A DNA stretch of 32,566 nt from Bernardetia sp. (lineage in GTDB: Bacteria > Bacteroidota > Bacteroidia > Cytophagales > Bernardetiaceae), in assembly GCF_020630935.1 (NCBI RefSeq), contig NZ_JAHDIG010000023.1, positions 26,546 through 59,111 on the forward strand, written 5' to 3'. The notes beneath the pieces were generated by a model. The model was not told the origin of the DNA and did not search any database. It saw nothing but the letters and a program-made list of their open reading frames with translations. Shown here piece after piece: positions 24,933 through 32,566 of the stretch. Position numbers and translations under genes: made by a program. How positions within the stretch are numbered: the stretch's first letter is position 1; every line of letters starts with the position of its first letter.

Positions 24933-26222
24933 TTATGCTTCAACAGCTTTCATTGCGCTTTTAAAAGCATCTTTGATTTTATCTACATAATCTAATTTTT
25001 CCCACGTAAAGAACTCTACTTCACGCTCTTCTACTGTTGTAGTTTGGCTAGTAACATTTCCTTTCTGTTCTGTTTTGATAGTAGAGAAAGTTACTTTTTC
25101 TGAATACGATTCACGTCCCATGTGTCCGTAAGCAGCTGTAGGAGAGAAAATTGGGTTAGTAAGTCCTAAACGCTCAATGATAGCAGAAGGACGCATATCA
25201 AAGATTTCGTTTAATTTTTCTGCAATTTGTCCGTCTGTCAAATCTACTTTAGAAGTTCCGTAGGTTTCAACAGAAAGAGAAACTGGTTTTGCTACACCGA
25301 TTGCATACGCTACTTGTACAAGAGCTTCATCTGCAATACCAGCAGCTACTAAGTTTTTAGCAATATGACGAGTTGCGTAAGCAGCACTTCTATCTACTTT
25401 AGAAGAATCTTTTCCAGAGAAAGCACCTCCACCGTGTGCGCCTTTTCCTCCATACGTATCAACGATAATTTTACGTCCTGTAAGACCAGCATCTCCGTGA
25501 GGACCTCCAATAACGAATTTTCCTGTTGGGTTGATATGGAAAACAGTATTGTCTGTAATTAAGTCTTTAGAAATAACACGAGGAATAACGATGTTCTTCA
25601 CATCTTCATTGATTTTAGCAAGCATATTTGCTTCCGTATCAAAATCATCGTGTTGAGTAGAAACTACTACTGTATGTACGTGAACAGGCTGATTGTTGTC
25701 ATCATACTGGATAGTAACTTGTGCCTTTGCATCTGGACGTAAATAAGGCATCAAATCAGATTCTTCTTTACGAATTTTGGCAAGTTCTTTTACAATTCGG
25801 TGAGAGAAAGCAAGTGCCATTGGCATATACTCAGGAGTTTCTTTAGTAGCATAACCAAACATCATTCCTTGGTCGCCTGCACCTTGGTCTTCGTTTTCTC
25901 TGTCCACACCTTGTGCAATATCTGGAGACTGGCTATGAAGTGTAACTACAACACCACAAGATTCAGCATCAAAACGATATTTATCGCTATTGTAACCAAT
26001 TTTTTGAATTGTTTTGCGAGCTACTTCAGAAATATCAACATACGCTTTTGTTGTTACTTCACCAGCCACTACGGCAAGTCCAGTAGTTACAAGCGTTTCA
26101 CAAGCTACTCTTGATTTTGGGTCTTGAGCAAGCATTGCATCCAATACAGCGTCAGAGATTTGGTCAGAGATTTTATCTGGGTGTCCTTCAGATACAGATT
26201 CAGAAGTGAACAAATAAGCCAT
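24933..26222 (-). CDS. metK: S-adenosylmethionine synthetase
   Basis: A 429-residue enzyme that makes S-adenosylmethionine from ATP and methionine, releasing phosphate and pyrophosphate; a cytoplasmic tetramer. Hallmarks: the N-terminal ATP/metal motif [17 protein letters not shown] (15-31), GAGDQG with MMFGYA, the catalytic-loop region, and the P-loop-like [19 protein letters not shown] near residues 264-282. It is longer than E. coli MetK (384 aa), mainly by a C-terminal insertion ([23 protein letters not shown]), a length I associate with Bacteroidota enzymes. Monocistronic: a -7 box lies about 140 nt upstream and a terminator directly follows. Identification certain. Confidence 0.96.
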   Translation of the reverse strand: MAYLFTSESVSEGHPDKISDQISDAVLDAMLAQDPKSRVACETLVTTGLAVVAGEVTTKAYVDISEVARKTIQKIGYNSDKYRFDAESCGVVVTLHSQSPDIAQGVDRENEDQGAGDQGMMFGYATKETPEYMPMALAFSHRIVKELAKIRKEESDLMPYLRPDAKAQVTIQYDDNNQPVHVHTVVVSTQHDDFDTEANMLAKINEDVKNIVIPRVISKDLITDNTVFHINPTGKFVIGGPHGDAGLTGRKIIVDTYGGKGAHGGGAFSGKDSSKVDRSAAYATRHIAKNLVAAGIADEALVQVAYAIGVAKPVSLSVETYGTSKVDLTDGQIAEKLNEIFDMRPSAIIERLGLTNPIFSPTAAYGHMGRESYSEKVTFSTIKTEQKGNVTSQTTTVEEREVEFFTWEKLDYVDKIKDAFKSAMKAVEA

Positions 26223-26361
26223 TCGTATAAATTTAGAAAAATGAAGTGAATTAATTTTTTCTTAGTAGTTGATAAGCCTATAAGTTAATATGACTTATTA
26301 AAACAGTATTTTATGATTAAAAAATTCTATTGCTACTACCTATTTTAAGCAAGCAAAAATA

Positions 26362-26369
26362 CAAACCTA
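26362..26369 (-). promoter_or_regulatory. Candidate -7 box of metK with long leader
   Basis: On the minus strand this reads TAGGTTTG (TAnnTTTG) and would give a metK leader of about 135 nt. In that leader ATAAGT pairs with ACTTAT, and TAGTAG near its 5' end can pair with CTACTA near 26260. I cannot match it to a known SAM riboswitch class. Confidence 0.35.
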
Positions 26370-26516
26370 AATGTAAATAACAAAAATATTACTCTATTAT
26401 CCAGCCTAAATACACTATAATTTACTTACAAAGTCGTTTAAGAACAAAGAAAGAGGATTCTTTTTACTCTGTTTGATAACATGAATTTGAAATTAAACAT
26501 AGGCTTTTTATTAAAG

Positions 26517-26653
26517 GTTATTACAGTTATTTGTGTAGGTCAGACTTCCAGTCTGACGACAAAGATTAAAAAGACTTTATTTCAGTCAGAAACTAAGTTT
26601 TTGACTTTACTGACCAGTCTGGAAGACTGGTGTACAAAATTAACTGTGATAAC
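26517..26653. mobile_element. MITE-like element with 13-bp terminal inverted repeats
   Basis: A 137-bp non-coding element. The ends GTTATTACAGTTA (26517-26529) and TAACTGTGATAAC (26641-26653) are inverted repeats with one mismatch. Inside are two perfect short hairpins, GTCAGACT-tcc-AGTCTGAC (26539-26557) and CCAGTCT-gga-AGACTGG (26614-26630), which can also pair with each other, and an imperfect central hairpin (GTCAGAAAC...GTTTTTGAC). No reading frame of its own and no clear target duplication. A related, decayed copy lies at 3820-3946. REP/BIME-like or MITE nature is inferred. Confidence 0.65.
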
Positions 26654-26771
26654 GTTTATTGTTTTAAAAAAAAGATTAGATAAAGTTATTAGTTCGCTCT
26701 AACGAGACTGACTTCACTTAATTAAGGTCAGTGCCGAATGAAAAACATGAGACATATAAAATAGCAACATA

Positions 26772-26804
26772 AAAAAAGACTGACCTTTTCGGACAGTCTT
26801 TTTT
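26772..26804 (-). terminator. Terminator after etfA
   Basis: AAAAAAGACTG (26772-26782) pairs with CAGTCTTTTTT (26794-26804), with an inner CC/GG. It starts 36 nt past the etfA stop and ends in a T run on the minus strand. Confidence 0.75.
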
Positions 26805-26840
26805 CTATCATAACTTATATTTTGTTATTAATAGTGCTTG

Positions 26841-27797
26841 TTATATTCCAGCTTTTTCTAAAGCAGCTTGAAGCTTAGGAACAACATCAAAAGCATCTCC
26901 TACAACACCGTAGTCAGCAGACTTGAAGAATGGAGCTTCCTCGTCTTTATTAATTACTACAATCGTTTTAGAAGAGTTTACTCCAGCAAGGTGCTGAATA
27001 GCTCCAGAAATACCTACTGCAATATACAATGAAGGAGCGACTTTGATTCCTGTCTGACCTACGTGTTCGTGGTGAGGTCTCCAATCCATATCAGAAACAG
27101 GTTTTGAACAAGCTGTTGCTGCACCCAATGTTTTAGCAAGGTTTTCAATCATATCCCAATTTTCAGGACCTTTAAGTCCACGACCAGCCGAAACAACTAA
27201 ATCTGCTTCTGGTAATAAAATATCTCCTTCTTGTTTCTTAACATCAGTTACTTTAACAGCAAAATCTTTAGCTCCGTATTCTGGACTAAATGCTTCTACT
27301 GTAGCTGCGCCACTTCCTGTTTCTTCTACACCGATAGCATTTTTAGCAATCGTAAGAATTTTGATTTCTCCTTCTAGTTTTGTGTCTGCAAATGCTTTTC
27401 CTGTATAAACACCTCTACGAACAACAAAACCATTGTCTGTTTGAGGAAGAGCTACAACGTTTGAAGCTACTGTTGCTTTTAATTTTACACCTACTCTTGG
27501 TGCTGCTGCATCTACGGTAGAAGAGCGAGACATTACTACTGCATTTGCTCCTACTTTCTGTGCTGCTGCTGCAATAGCACTAGCGATAGCACTTACTGGA
27601 CGAGTAGAAAGTTTGTCATCACTTACTTGCAAAACCGTTTTTACACCATATTTTCCTAGGTCTTCCAAACCTTCTGCTTTGTCTGTAACTAAAGCTGTTA
27701 CATCACCTGCACTCATTTTTGCAGCATACGTTAAAGCCTCTAAAGACGACTTCTTTACTGCATTATTATCTGCTTCTATATATACTAAAACTGACAT
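26841..27797 (-). CDS. etfA: Electron transfer flavoprotein, alpha subunit
   Basis: A 318-residue ETF alpha subunit that binds FAD and, with the beta subunit, carries electrons from acyl-CoA and other dehydrogenases to the membrane quinone pool. The N-terminal half (MSVLVYIEADNNAVKKSS) forms the alpha/beta domain shared with EtfB. The C-terminal half has the FAD-binding signature of the family: SAGRGLKGPENWDMIENLA, then SDMDWRPHHEHVGQTG, PSLYIAVGISGAIQHLAG, and DEEAPFFKSADYGVVGD. The conserved Arg in RPHHEHVGQTG is present. Length is normal (~310-330). It is 108 nt downstream of etfB on the same strand and followed by a terminator, so etfB-etfA form the unit. Confidence 0.95.
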   Translation of the reverse strand: MSVLVYIEADNNAVKKSSLEALTYAAKMSAGDVTALVTDKAEGLEDLGKYGVKTVLQVSDDKLSTRPVSAIASAIAAAAQKVGANAVVMSRSSTVDAAAPRVGVKLKATVASNVVALPQTDNGFVVRRGVYTGKAFADTKLEGEIKILTIAKNAIGVEETGSGAATVEAFSPEYGAKDFAVKVTDVKKQEGDILLPEADLVVSAGRGLKGPENWDMIENLAKTLGAATACSKPVSDMDWRPHHEHVGQTGIKVAPSLYIAVGISGAIQHLAGVNSSKTIVVINKDEEAPFFKSADYGVVGDAFDVVPKLQAALEKAGI

Positions 27798-27905
27798 GTT
27801 TTATTAAATTTAATGTTTTTGATATGAATTTTTTAAGTTCAAAAGAGTTATCTAATAAATAAAATGGTTTAATTAATCGTTAAAAATTAATCATTGATAA
27901 TTTAT

Positions 27906-28637
27906 TTATAGAACTTTCGCTTCTTCTTTCAAGAGTCTTACAAGCTCGTCAAGGTTATCTGCATCAATCATTTTTACATTACCACGCTCTGCAGGTAGTT
28001 CATAATTAACAACTTCTGTTGGAGCAGATTCTGTTGTAGGTTCAATAACCTCTAATGGCTTCTTACGAGCCATCATAATTCCACGCATGTTAGGGATTTT
28101 CCACTCTGCAATTGGCTCTTGACAACCTGCTACAAATGGCATTTCACACTCTACATACTCTTTTCCTCCTTCAATCTCACGTCCCATTTTGGCAACATTA
28201 CCATTTACTTCAAGGGTCATACAAGGTGCAACACAAGGCATATCTAACATTTCAGCTACCATTCCGTGTACTTGTCCACCGTTGTAATCACTTGCCTCAC
28301 GTCCCATCAAAATCATATCAAAGTTTTTATCTTTTGCATACGCTGCAATTTGTTCTGCTACGAAATAAGCATCTTTAGGGTGTGCATTGATACGAACAGC
28401 GTTGTCTGCTCCGATAGCCAATGCTTTACGGATAGTAGGTTCTGTATCTGCTTCTCCTACATTGAGGACAGTAAGTTTTCCTCCACTTGCATCTTTAAGT
28501 TCTACGGCACGAGCAAGCGCATAATCATCATAAGGCCCAATAATAAACTGTACGCCGTTTTTATCTAATTCTGTACCATTAAATTTAATTTTTGTTGTTG
28601 TGTCAGGTACATGACAAATGCAAACTAATATGTTCAT
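27906..28637 (-). CDS. etfB: Electron transfer flavoprotein, beta subunit
   Basis: The frame is open upstream to 28787, but those 50 extra residues (MRFWRRCRIF...) are basic and hydrophobic spacer translation. ATG 28635-28637 gives the family start MNILVCICHVPDT and 243 residues, close to the usual ~250. The adenine-nucleotide motif GREASDYNGGQVHGMVAE (113-130) is intact, as is the C-terminal anchor (DNLDELVRLLKEEAKVL) that contacts the alpha subunit. EtfB binds AMP in classic ETFs. It accepts electrons for transfer via EtfA to ETF:quinone oxidoreductase; that enzyme is not in the window. First gene of the etfBA unit. Identification firm. Confidence 0.94.
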   Translation of the reverse strand: MNILVCICHVPDTTTKIKFNGTELDKNGVQFIIGPYDDYALARAVELKDASGGKLTVLNVGEADTEPTIRKALAIGADNAVRINAHPKDAYFVAEQIAAYAKDKNFDMILMGREASDYNGGQVHGMVAEMLDMPCVAPCMTLEVNGNVAKMGREIEGGKEYVECEMPFVAGCQEPIAEWKIPNMRGIMMARKKPLEVIEPTTESAPTEVVNYELPAERGNVKMIDADNLDELVRLLKEEAKVL

Positions 28638-28805
28638 ATAAAGAGATTGGTAAAAACAAGTTAAAAAATGAGTAATTCCTTTTCCTAATTTTCTGAAATA
28701 ATAATGGTAAAAAGGAATGATTAACAAAATTGTTTGGTATGTGTGTATTCTAACTGCGAATATACGGCATCTTCTCCAAAAGCGCAATTTTGCAAAAGAT
28801 TGTTT

Positions 28806-28813
28806 TACCTTTG
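28806..28813 (+). promoter_or_regulatory. -7 promoter box of rluE
   Basis: TACCTTTG, a full match to TAnnTTTG, 35 nt before the rluE start codon. A TTTTG lies upstream, but only 14 nt away, shorter than the usual spacing. Confidence 0.45.
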
Positions 28814-28848
28814 TGTATTATCATCTCTGATTTAAAAAACACTATAAA

Positions 28849-29436
28849 ATGCGTTATTTCATTATTTATAAGCCCTATCAAATGCTTTGTCAGTTTTCTA
28901 AGGAGGGCGACAAAGAAACACTAGCAGATTTGCCCTTCGATTTTCCAAAAGACATTTATCCAGTGGGAAGACTAGACACAGACAGTGAAGGACTTCTTAT
29001 TCTGACCAACGATAAAAAGCTCAATCATAAACTTTTAAATCCTCAATTTGCTCACAAACGCACATATTATGTACAGGTAGATGGACAAATCCATAAAGCT
29101 GCGATTCAGCATTTAGAAGAAGGCATTACAATTCGTGTCAAAAAGAAGGACTATTTTACCAAACCTGCTAAGGCAGAAATTATTAGTGAACCAAACCTAC
29201 CTCCACGTAATCCTCCTGTGCGTTACCGTGCTTCTATTCCTACCTCTTGGATTTCTCTTACTCTTACAGAAGGAAAAAATAGACAAGTAAGGCACATGAC
29301 AGCAGCCGTAAAGTTTCCTACATTGAGACTAGTACGTTTTGCTATTGAAGGAATTGAGCTTGGAGAAATGCAATCTGGAGACATTATAGAGCTTTCTGGC
29401 ACAGAACTTTATGAAAAATTGGGAATGAAATCATAA
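28849..29436 (+). CDS. rluE: 23S rRNA pseudouridine synthase, RluE type
   Basis: A 195-residue RsuA-family pseudouridine synthase without the N-terminal S4 domain, as in RluE, which modifies U2457 of 23S rRNA in E. coli. It begins directly with the catalytic domain ([16 protein letters not shown]). Motifs: [19 protein letters not shown] with catalytic Asp43 in [13 protein letters not shown]-like [11 protein letters not shown], and the C-terminal [15 protein letters not shown] that contacts RNA. Bacteroidota proteins at this size are normally annotated as RluE. The stop codon overlaps the convergent phosphopantetheinyl transferase gene by 6 nt. A -7 box precedes it. Good confidence in family; exact target uridine is inferred. 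Confidence 0.88.
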   Translation: MRYFIIYKPYQMLCQFSKEGDKETLADLPFDFPKDIYPVGRLDTDSEGLLILTNDKKLNHKLLNPQFAHKRTYYVQVDGQIHKAAIQHLEEGITIRVKKKDYFTKPAKAEIISEPNLPPRNPPVRYRASIPTSWISLTLTEGKNRQVRHMTAAVKFPTLRLVRFAIEGIELGEMQSGDIIELSGTELYEKLGMKS

Positions 29437-30096
29437 CCAAACAACAACAAAATCATTATTTGGATTGCTAAAATTGTGATACGATAAAGGAAGCCATTGT
29501 GTAGGAAGTATATTGCTTTTGATTCGTCCCAACAGTTGATTTTTACTGTCGAACTTAACATTCAAATCTTCTTTAAAGAAAAGTCCTTCAATATCTGCAT
29601 ATTTGTACAAGGCTTCTTTGGCTGACCAAAACAAAGTTTGAGTAGCTAAGTTTTGAGCGTTTTTTTGTTCTCTTTCGCTCATGACACGAGGAAAAACTCG
29701 GCTGATTTTGGAAACTTGTGATTGAATATCAATGCCAACTTCTTTTTCTATATCTATAATAGCTGCACAATAAGGGAAATCGTGAGAGATAGACAAGTTG
29801 AGATTTGTATTTTCACTCAAAAAAGGTTTTCCTGTTGGAGTTTTGTCTAAAAATGTATAGTCTAAATGTAGTTTCTTTACCAAAGTTTTGACTGATAAAC
29901 GAACGGCCAAACGCTCCAGTTTTTTTTCTATCTGTCTTTGCTGTAATTTTTCATTAGAACTAGCTACTGAATACTTGCTATTTACATATTCCTTGTCTTC
30001 CTTTGGAAGTTGGTCTTCAAAAAAAGAAGTAGTTTCTGTGATTTGCCAAATAGCAACCAAATGTTGGGGAGTTTTTTCTAAAATTTGTAGAGGCAT
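29431..30096 (-). CDS. 4'-phosphopantetheinyl transferase superfamily protein
   Basis: A 221-residue Sfp-type enzyme, which transfers 4'-phosphopantetheine from coenzyme A to a Ser of acyl or peptidyl carrier proteins. Motifs in order: GKPFL (88-92), [10 protein letters not shown] (101-110), GIDIQ (120-124, Asp122 as metal ligand) and [10 protein letters not shown] (155-164, Lys159/Glu160). The residue two after the metal Asp is Gln124 where Sfp has Glu; this is tolerated in some family members. Sfp-type enzymes are two pseudo-repeats, and the length here fits. There is no polyketide or peptide synthase in the window, so the carrier protein is unknown. Convergent with rluE, overlapping by 6 nt. 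Confidence 0.87.
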   Translation of the reverse strand: MPLQILEKTPQHLVAIWQITETTSFFEDQLPKEDKEYVNSKYSVASSNEKLQQRQIEKKLERLAVRLSVKTLVKKLHLDYTFLDKTPTGKPFLSENTNLNLSISHDFPYCAAIIDIEKEVGIDIQSQVSKISRVFPRVMSEREQKNAQNLATQTLFWSAKEALYKYADIEGLFFKEDLNVKFDSKNQLLGRIKSNILPTQWLPLSYHNFSNPNNDFVVVWL

Positions 30097-30176
30097 TTTT
30101 ATTAATTAGCTTCGCTAAACTATCGTTTGACAATGAAAAATAGAGAATTGATAAATCTAACCATAAAAATAACCTA

Positions 30177-31934
30177 ATGAAAAAAATAATTTATATAATT
30201 TTTGCAATAGTATTTGTTTTGCAAAGTGAATCAAATTTTGTTTTTGCCCAACATGCAAAGATGACATTTTCTCGTCAAGATTCTCTGCGTGGTTCGCTGC
30301 GAAAAGAGCGAGCTTACGATGTAAAATACTATGATTTGAATTTGAAAATTGATATTGAAAATCAGTCTATTACAGGATATAATGCCATTACGTTTCAAAA
30401 TACGAGTTTAGATTCAGTTTTGCAGCTAGATTTGTTTGAGCAGTTTGAAATAGACTCTATTGTGTATCAAAATCAGAAATTAGAATACAAAAGAGATGGC
30501 AATGTAATTTGGGTTACTTTTTCAAACCAAACAAAATTAACTCTTCAAAAGTCAAAAACAGATAAAACGAATGAAATCTTAACTGTTTTTTATCATGGAA
30601 AACCTCAAAATGCAGTAAATCCACCGTGGGATGGAGGTTTTACGTGGAATACAAAAGCCAATGAAAAGCCGTGGGTTACGGTAAGCTGTCAAGGATTGGG
30701 AGCGAGCAGTTGGTTTCCTTTAAAAGACCATTTGAGTGATGAGCCAGATAGTGTCAGAATGTATATTGAAGTGCCAAAAGAGTTATTTTGCGTTTCGAAT
30801 GGCGATTTAATTTCTATCAATAAAAACACAGAAGATGATGATTATTTTGGCTATGAATGGAAAACGTCTTATTCAATCTCCTCTTATAATATGACTTTAA
30901 ACATTGGAGATTACGTTCATTTTGAAGATAAATATATTTCTAAAATAGAAGAAAATGAAATAACAAATCCCAAAAATGAAAAAGAAGTTTTAAAATTAGA
31001 TTATTATGTAATTAAGGGAAATGAGAAGAAAGCAAAACCGTTTTTTGAAAGTCAAGTCAAGCCAATGTTGGAAGTTTTTGAGTATTTTTTTGGAGAATAT
31101 CCCTTTAAAAATGATGGTTATGCACTTGTAGAAACTCCGTACTGGGGAATGGAACATCAGTCTTGTGTGGCGTATGGAAATAATTATAGACTAAATCCGT
31201 TTGGTTTTGATTTTATCATCATTCATGAGTCTGGACATGAATATTTTGGAAACAGCATTGGTGCAGACGACAATGCAGAACTTTGGATTCATGAATCTTT
31301 TACAACGTATTCGGAAGCTCTTTTTGTAGAATATTTTCAAGGCAAAGAAAAAGCAGTAGATTATTTGCTCACTCAAAAGCCAAAAATTATGAATAAAGAT
31401 GTTATTCTTGCTCCTTTGGGAGTAAATTATAACAACTGGCTAGGTGCAGATATGTATTACAAAGGAACTTGGATGTTGCATTCCTTGCGTTCGGTGGTGG
31501 GAAATGATGAACTTTGGATACAAACCATTAGAGATTTTTATCAGACTTATAAACATTCGCACATCAATACAGAGCAAGTAATTGAATTTTTCAACAAAAA
31601 AACAGGCAGAAATTTAACTTCTATTTTTAACTTTTATCTTACCAATAAGAATGTTCCAATGCTAGAATATAAAATTATAAAGGAAGATAAAAAAGTGTTT
31701 TTATCTTATAAATGGCTGTTAAATGAGGATAATAAGGATAGAAATGCAGATTTTAATATGCCTGTTGAGGTATTTTTGGATGGAAAGACGAAATCTTTTG
31801 AATTAACTCCAACTACCACAAGTCAAAAGGTAGATATTTCTAAACATCTGACTGCAAAAGAGAAAAAATCTTTGAATGGACTAGAAATAAAAATTAATGA
31901 AAGAAAATATCTAGCTAAAACTGTAAAGAAGTAA
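30177..31934 (+). CDS. M1 family metallo-aminopeptidase, exported
   Basis: A 585-residue M1 peptidase with a signal peptide (MKKIIYIIFAIVFVLQSESN...FAQ, about residues 1-25). The zinc motif is complete: HESGH (His350, Glu351, His354) followed 18 residues later by Glu373. The exopeptidase motif G-x-MEN appears as GMEHQ (Glu326), a variant also common in Bacteroidota M1 enzymes. Order: N-terminal beta domain (35-230), thermolysin-like catalytic domain (about 235-470), short C-terminal beta domain; the large helical domain of full M1 enzymes is absent, so it is a short type. It removes N-terminal residues from peptides, probably in the periplasm. No T9SS tail. A strong bidirectional terminator follows. 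Family firm. Confidence 0.92.
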   Translation: MKKIIYIIFAIVFVLQSESNFVFAQHAKMTFSRQDSLRGSLRKERAYDVKYYDLNLKIDIENQSITGYNAITFQNTSLDSVLQLDLFEQFEIDSIVYQNQKLEYKRDGNVIWVTFSNQTKLTLQKSKTDKTNEILTVFYHGKPQNAVNPPWDGGFTWNTKANEKPWVTVSCQGLGASSWFPLKDHLSDEPDSVRMYIEVPKELFCVSNGDLISINKNTEDDDYFGYEWKTSYSISSYNMTLNIGDYVHFEDKYISKIEENEITNPKNEKEVLKLDYYVIKGNEKKAKPFFESQVKPMLEVFEYFFGEYPFKNDGYALVETPYWGMEHQSCVAYGNNYRLNPFGFDFIIIHESGHEYFGNSIGADDNAELWIHESFTTYSEALFVEYFQGKEKAVDYLLTQKPKIMNKDVILAPLGVNYNNWLGADMYYKGTWMLHSLRSVVGNDELWIQTIRDFYQTYKHSHINTEQVIEFFNKKTGRNLTSIFNFYLTNKNVPMLEYKIIKEDKKVFLSYKWLLNEDNKDRNADFNMPVEVFLDGKTKSFELTPTTTSQKVDISKHLTAKEKKSLNGLEIKINERKYLAKTVKK

Positions 31935-31935
31935 T

Positions 31936-31982
31936 AACAAAGCCTTGATAATGCGATAATAGAGCATTGTCAAGGCTTTGTT
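31936..31982. terminator. Strong bidirectional terminator
   Basis: AACAAAGCCTTGATAATGC (31936-31954) pairs with GCATTGTCAAGGCTTTGTT (31964-31982): 19 bp with one G-T wobble and a 9-nt loop. It lies between the convergent aminopeptidase (stop 31934) and gcvH (stop 32002). Confidence 0.8.
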
Positions 31983-32001
31983 TAGACCAAAAAAAACGAA
32001 A

Positions 32002-32376
32002 TTATATTATTCCCTCATAATCTTCAGAAGACATAAGCTCTGCTACATCATCTGGATTATTAACTTTAATTTTTATCATCCAACCTTCGCCATAAGGGTC
32101 AGAGTTTACCGTTTCAGGAGCATCTTCTAAATCTGGATTTACTTCTATTACTGTTCCTGTGATGGGCATATATAAGTCTGAAACCGTTTTTACAGCTTCA
32201 ACAGAACCAAAAACATCTCCTGCTTCTACTTCGTCTCCTTCTGTTGTGATGTCCACATAAACAATATCACCAAGTTCAGATTGTGCGTGTTCGGTGATGC
32301 CAACTGTTGCAATGTCGCCTTCTAAGCGAATCCACTCGTGTTCTTTTGTGTACTTTAATTCCTTTGGAAAATTCAT
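32002..32376 (-). CDS. gcvH: Glycine cleavage system H protein
   Basis: An upstream ATG would add 15 residues (MTSKYFFNLSHKKIK) that no H protein needs. ATG 32374-32376 gives 124 residues, MNFPKELKYTKEHEW, the normal start. The lipoyl site is Lys63 in VEAVKTVSDLYMP, and the ends GIT (VGITEHAQSELGDIVYVD) and GEGWMIKIK are typical. Lipoylated H protein shuttles the aminomethyl group between the P, T and L proteins, which are not in the window, in glycine breakdown to CO2, NH3 and methylene-THF. A -7 box CAAATATA on the plus strand (TATATTTG on the minus strand, 32419-32426) sits about 43 nt upstream, so it probably has its own promoter. Confidence 0.95.
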   Translation of the reverse strand: MNFPKELKYTKEHEWIRLEGDIATVGITEHAQSELGDIVYVDITTEGDEVEAGDVFGSVEAVKTVSDLYMPITGTVIEVNPDLEDAPETVNSDPYGEGWMIKIKVNNPDDVAELMSSEDYEGII

Positions 32377-32418
32377 TTTGATTTTTTTATGAGAAAGATT
32401 AAAAAAATATTTAGATGT

Positions 32419-32426
32419 CAAATATA
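32419..32426 (-). promoter_or_regulatory. -7 promoter box of gcvH
   Basis: TATATTTG on the minus strand, a full TAnnTTTG match, 42 nt from the chosen gcvH start. It supports the internal ATG at 32376, since the longer frame starting at 32421 would overlap the box. Confidence 0.5.
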
Positions 32427-32471
32427 CAAAATAGAATAGGCAAAAAATACGGTTTTTAGCAAAGATTAGGT

Positions 32472-32511
32472 AAAAAAATAACCCATAAATCTAATTATGA
32501 GTTATTTTTTT
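32472..32511. terminator. Bidirectional terminator upstream of gcvH
   Basis: AAAAAAATAAC (32472-32482) pairs with GTTATTTTTTT (32501-32511), with an inner CATAA/TTATG stem. Likely ends a minus-strand transcript entering from the right, before the gcvH promoter. Confidence 0.65.
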
Positions 32512-32518
32512 AGGTTCT

Positions 32519-32566
32519 TTATGAATTTGGTTGCAAATAGACTTTTTGGTTAAATACAAATCGTAT
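32519..32566 (-). CDS. Possible C-terminus of a minus-strand gene
   Basis: Reading in from the right edge on the minus strand gives 15 codons (IRFVFNQKVYLQPNS) and a TAA at 32519-32521, followed 8 nt later by a terminator hairpin. Position relative to the terminator suggests a real gene end, but the piece is too short to identify or to exclude chance. Confidence 0.3.
   Translation of the reverse strand: MRFVFNQKVYLQPNS

Larger units (their letters stand above)
26223..26840. other. Non-coding region between metK and etfA
   Basis: 618 nt with no supported gene. It holds, in order, the metK leader and -7 box, an inverted-repeat element at 26517-26653, a short hairpin (ACTGAC 26707-26712 pairing with GTCAGT 26727-26732), and the etfA terminator (26772-26804). 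A 73-codon frame at 26481-26702 only reads through the element and is rejected. Confidence 0.6.

Noticed and set aside
26223-26361. SAM riboswitch in the metK leader
   Set aside because: The leader has some pairing, but I cannot find the core of a known SAM riboswitch class; kept only as a structured leader.
26481-26702. 73-codon open frame on the plus strand between metK and etfA
   Set aside because: It runs through the inverted-repeat element and its hairpins; the protein is low-complexity and has no likeness to a known family.
28638-28787. N-terminal extension of etfB
   Set aside because: The 50 added residues do not match the family, whose start is MNILVCICHVPD at 28637.
1-32566. CRISPR arrays, tRNA or rRNA genes, transposase or integrase genes
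   Set aside because: None was seen on reading both strands; regularly spaced repeats and cloverleaf-like T-loop sequences were not found.

Overview
The window looks like chromosomal DNA of a low-G+C (about one third by eye) member of the Bacteroidota, most likely the order Cytophagales (Bernardetia/Flexibacter-like). This is an inference. It rests on a secreted nuclease with GEVED domains and a type IX secretion (T9SS) C-terminal tail, lipoproteins with acidic residues after the lipidated Cys, TAnnTTTG-type -7 promoter boxes, few Shine-Dalgarno sequences, and typical Bacteroidota families (DUF1800/DUF1501 pair, EttA, DnaX with a Bacteroidota-type tail). No rRNA, tRNA, CRISPR array, prophage or transposase gene was seen.

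Layout. 1-2008: end of a DUF1800 gene, a Tat-exported DUF1501 protein, a small unknown gene, and a bidirectional terminator. 2021-6436 (minus strand): ettA, a degenerate copy of a hairpin repeat, two tandem lipoprotein paralogs, and an M20 dipeptidase. 6693-9133: a CaCA cation exchanger, a zinc-ribbon/RING-like membrane protein, and a VapBC toxin-antitoxin pair. 9214-10940: dnaX, in which a run of ten A residues and an adjacent stop codon split gamma from tau. 11073-13420: a redox module of an MdaB-like quinone reductase and a peroxiredoxin, with a divergent LysR regulator. 13440-19037: a PP2C phosphatase, an unknown secreted protein, and a divergent two-gene operon of a membrane STAND ATPase and an exported NADase-type glycan-binding protein. 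19059-23611: an all-helical TPR-like protein and a secreted multidomain nuclease. 23777-28637 (minus strand): a membrane LRR protein, metK, a miniature inverted-repeat element, and the etfB-etfA pair. 28849-32566: rluE, a 4'-phosphopantetheinyl transferase, an M1 aminopeptidase, gcvH, and the possible end of one more gene.

Most genes are housekeeping or widespread. The four most notable points are: (i) probable programmed frameshifting or slippage in dnaX, with tau in the -1 frame; (ii) a 137-bp non-coding element with 13-bp terminal inverted repeats, plus a decayed relative about 22.7 kb away; (iii) tandem lipoproteins whose first 146 bp are identical while the rest has diverged, suggesting gene conversion; (iv) the STAND ATPase/glycan-binding operon, the best candidate for a little-described sensing or conflict system. 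No new system is proven by sequence alone.
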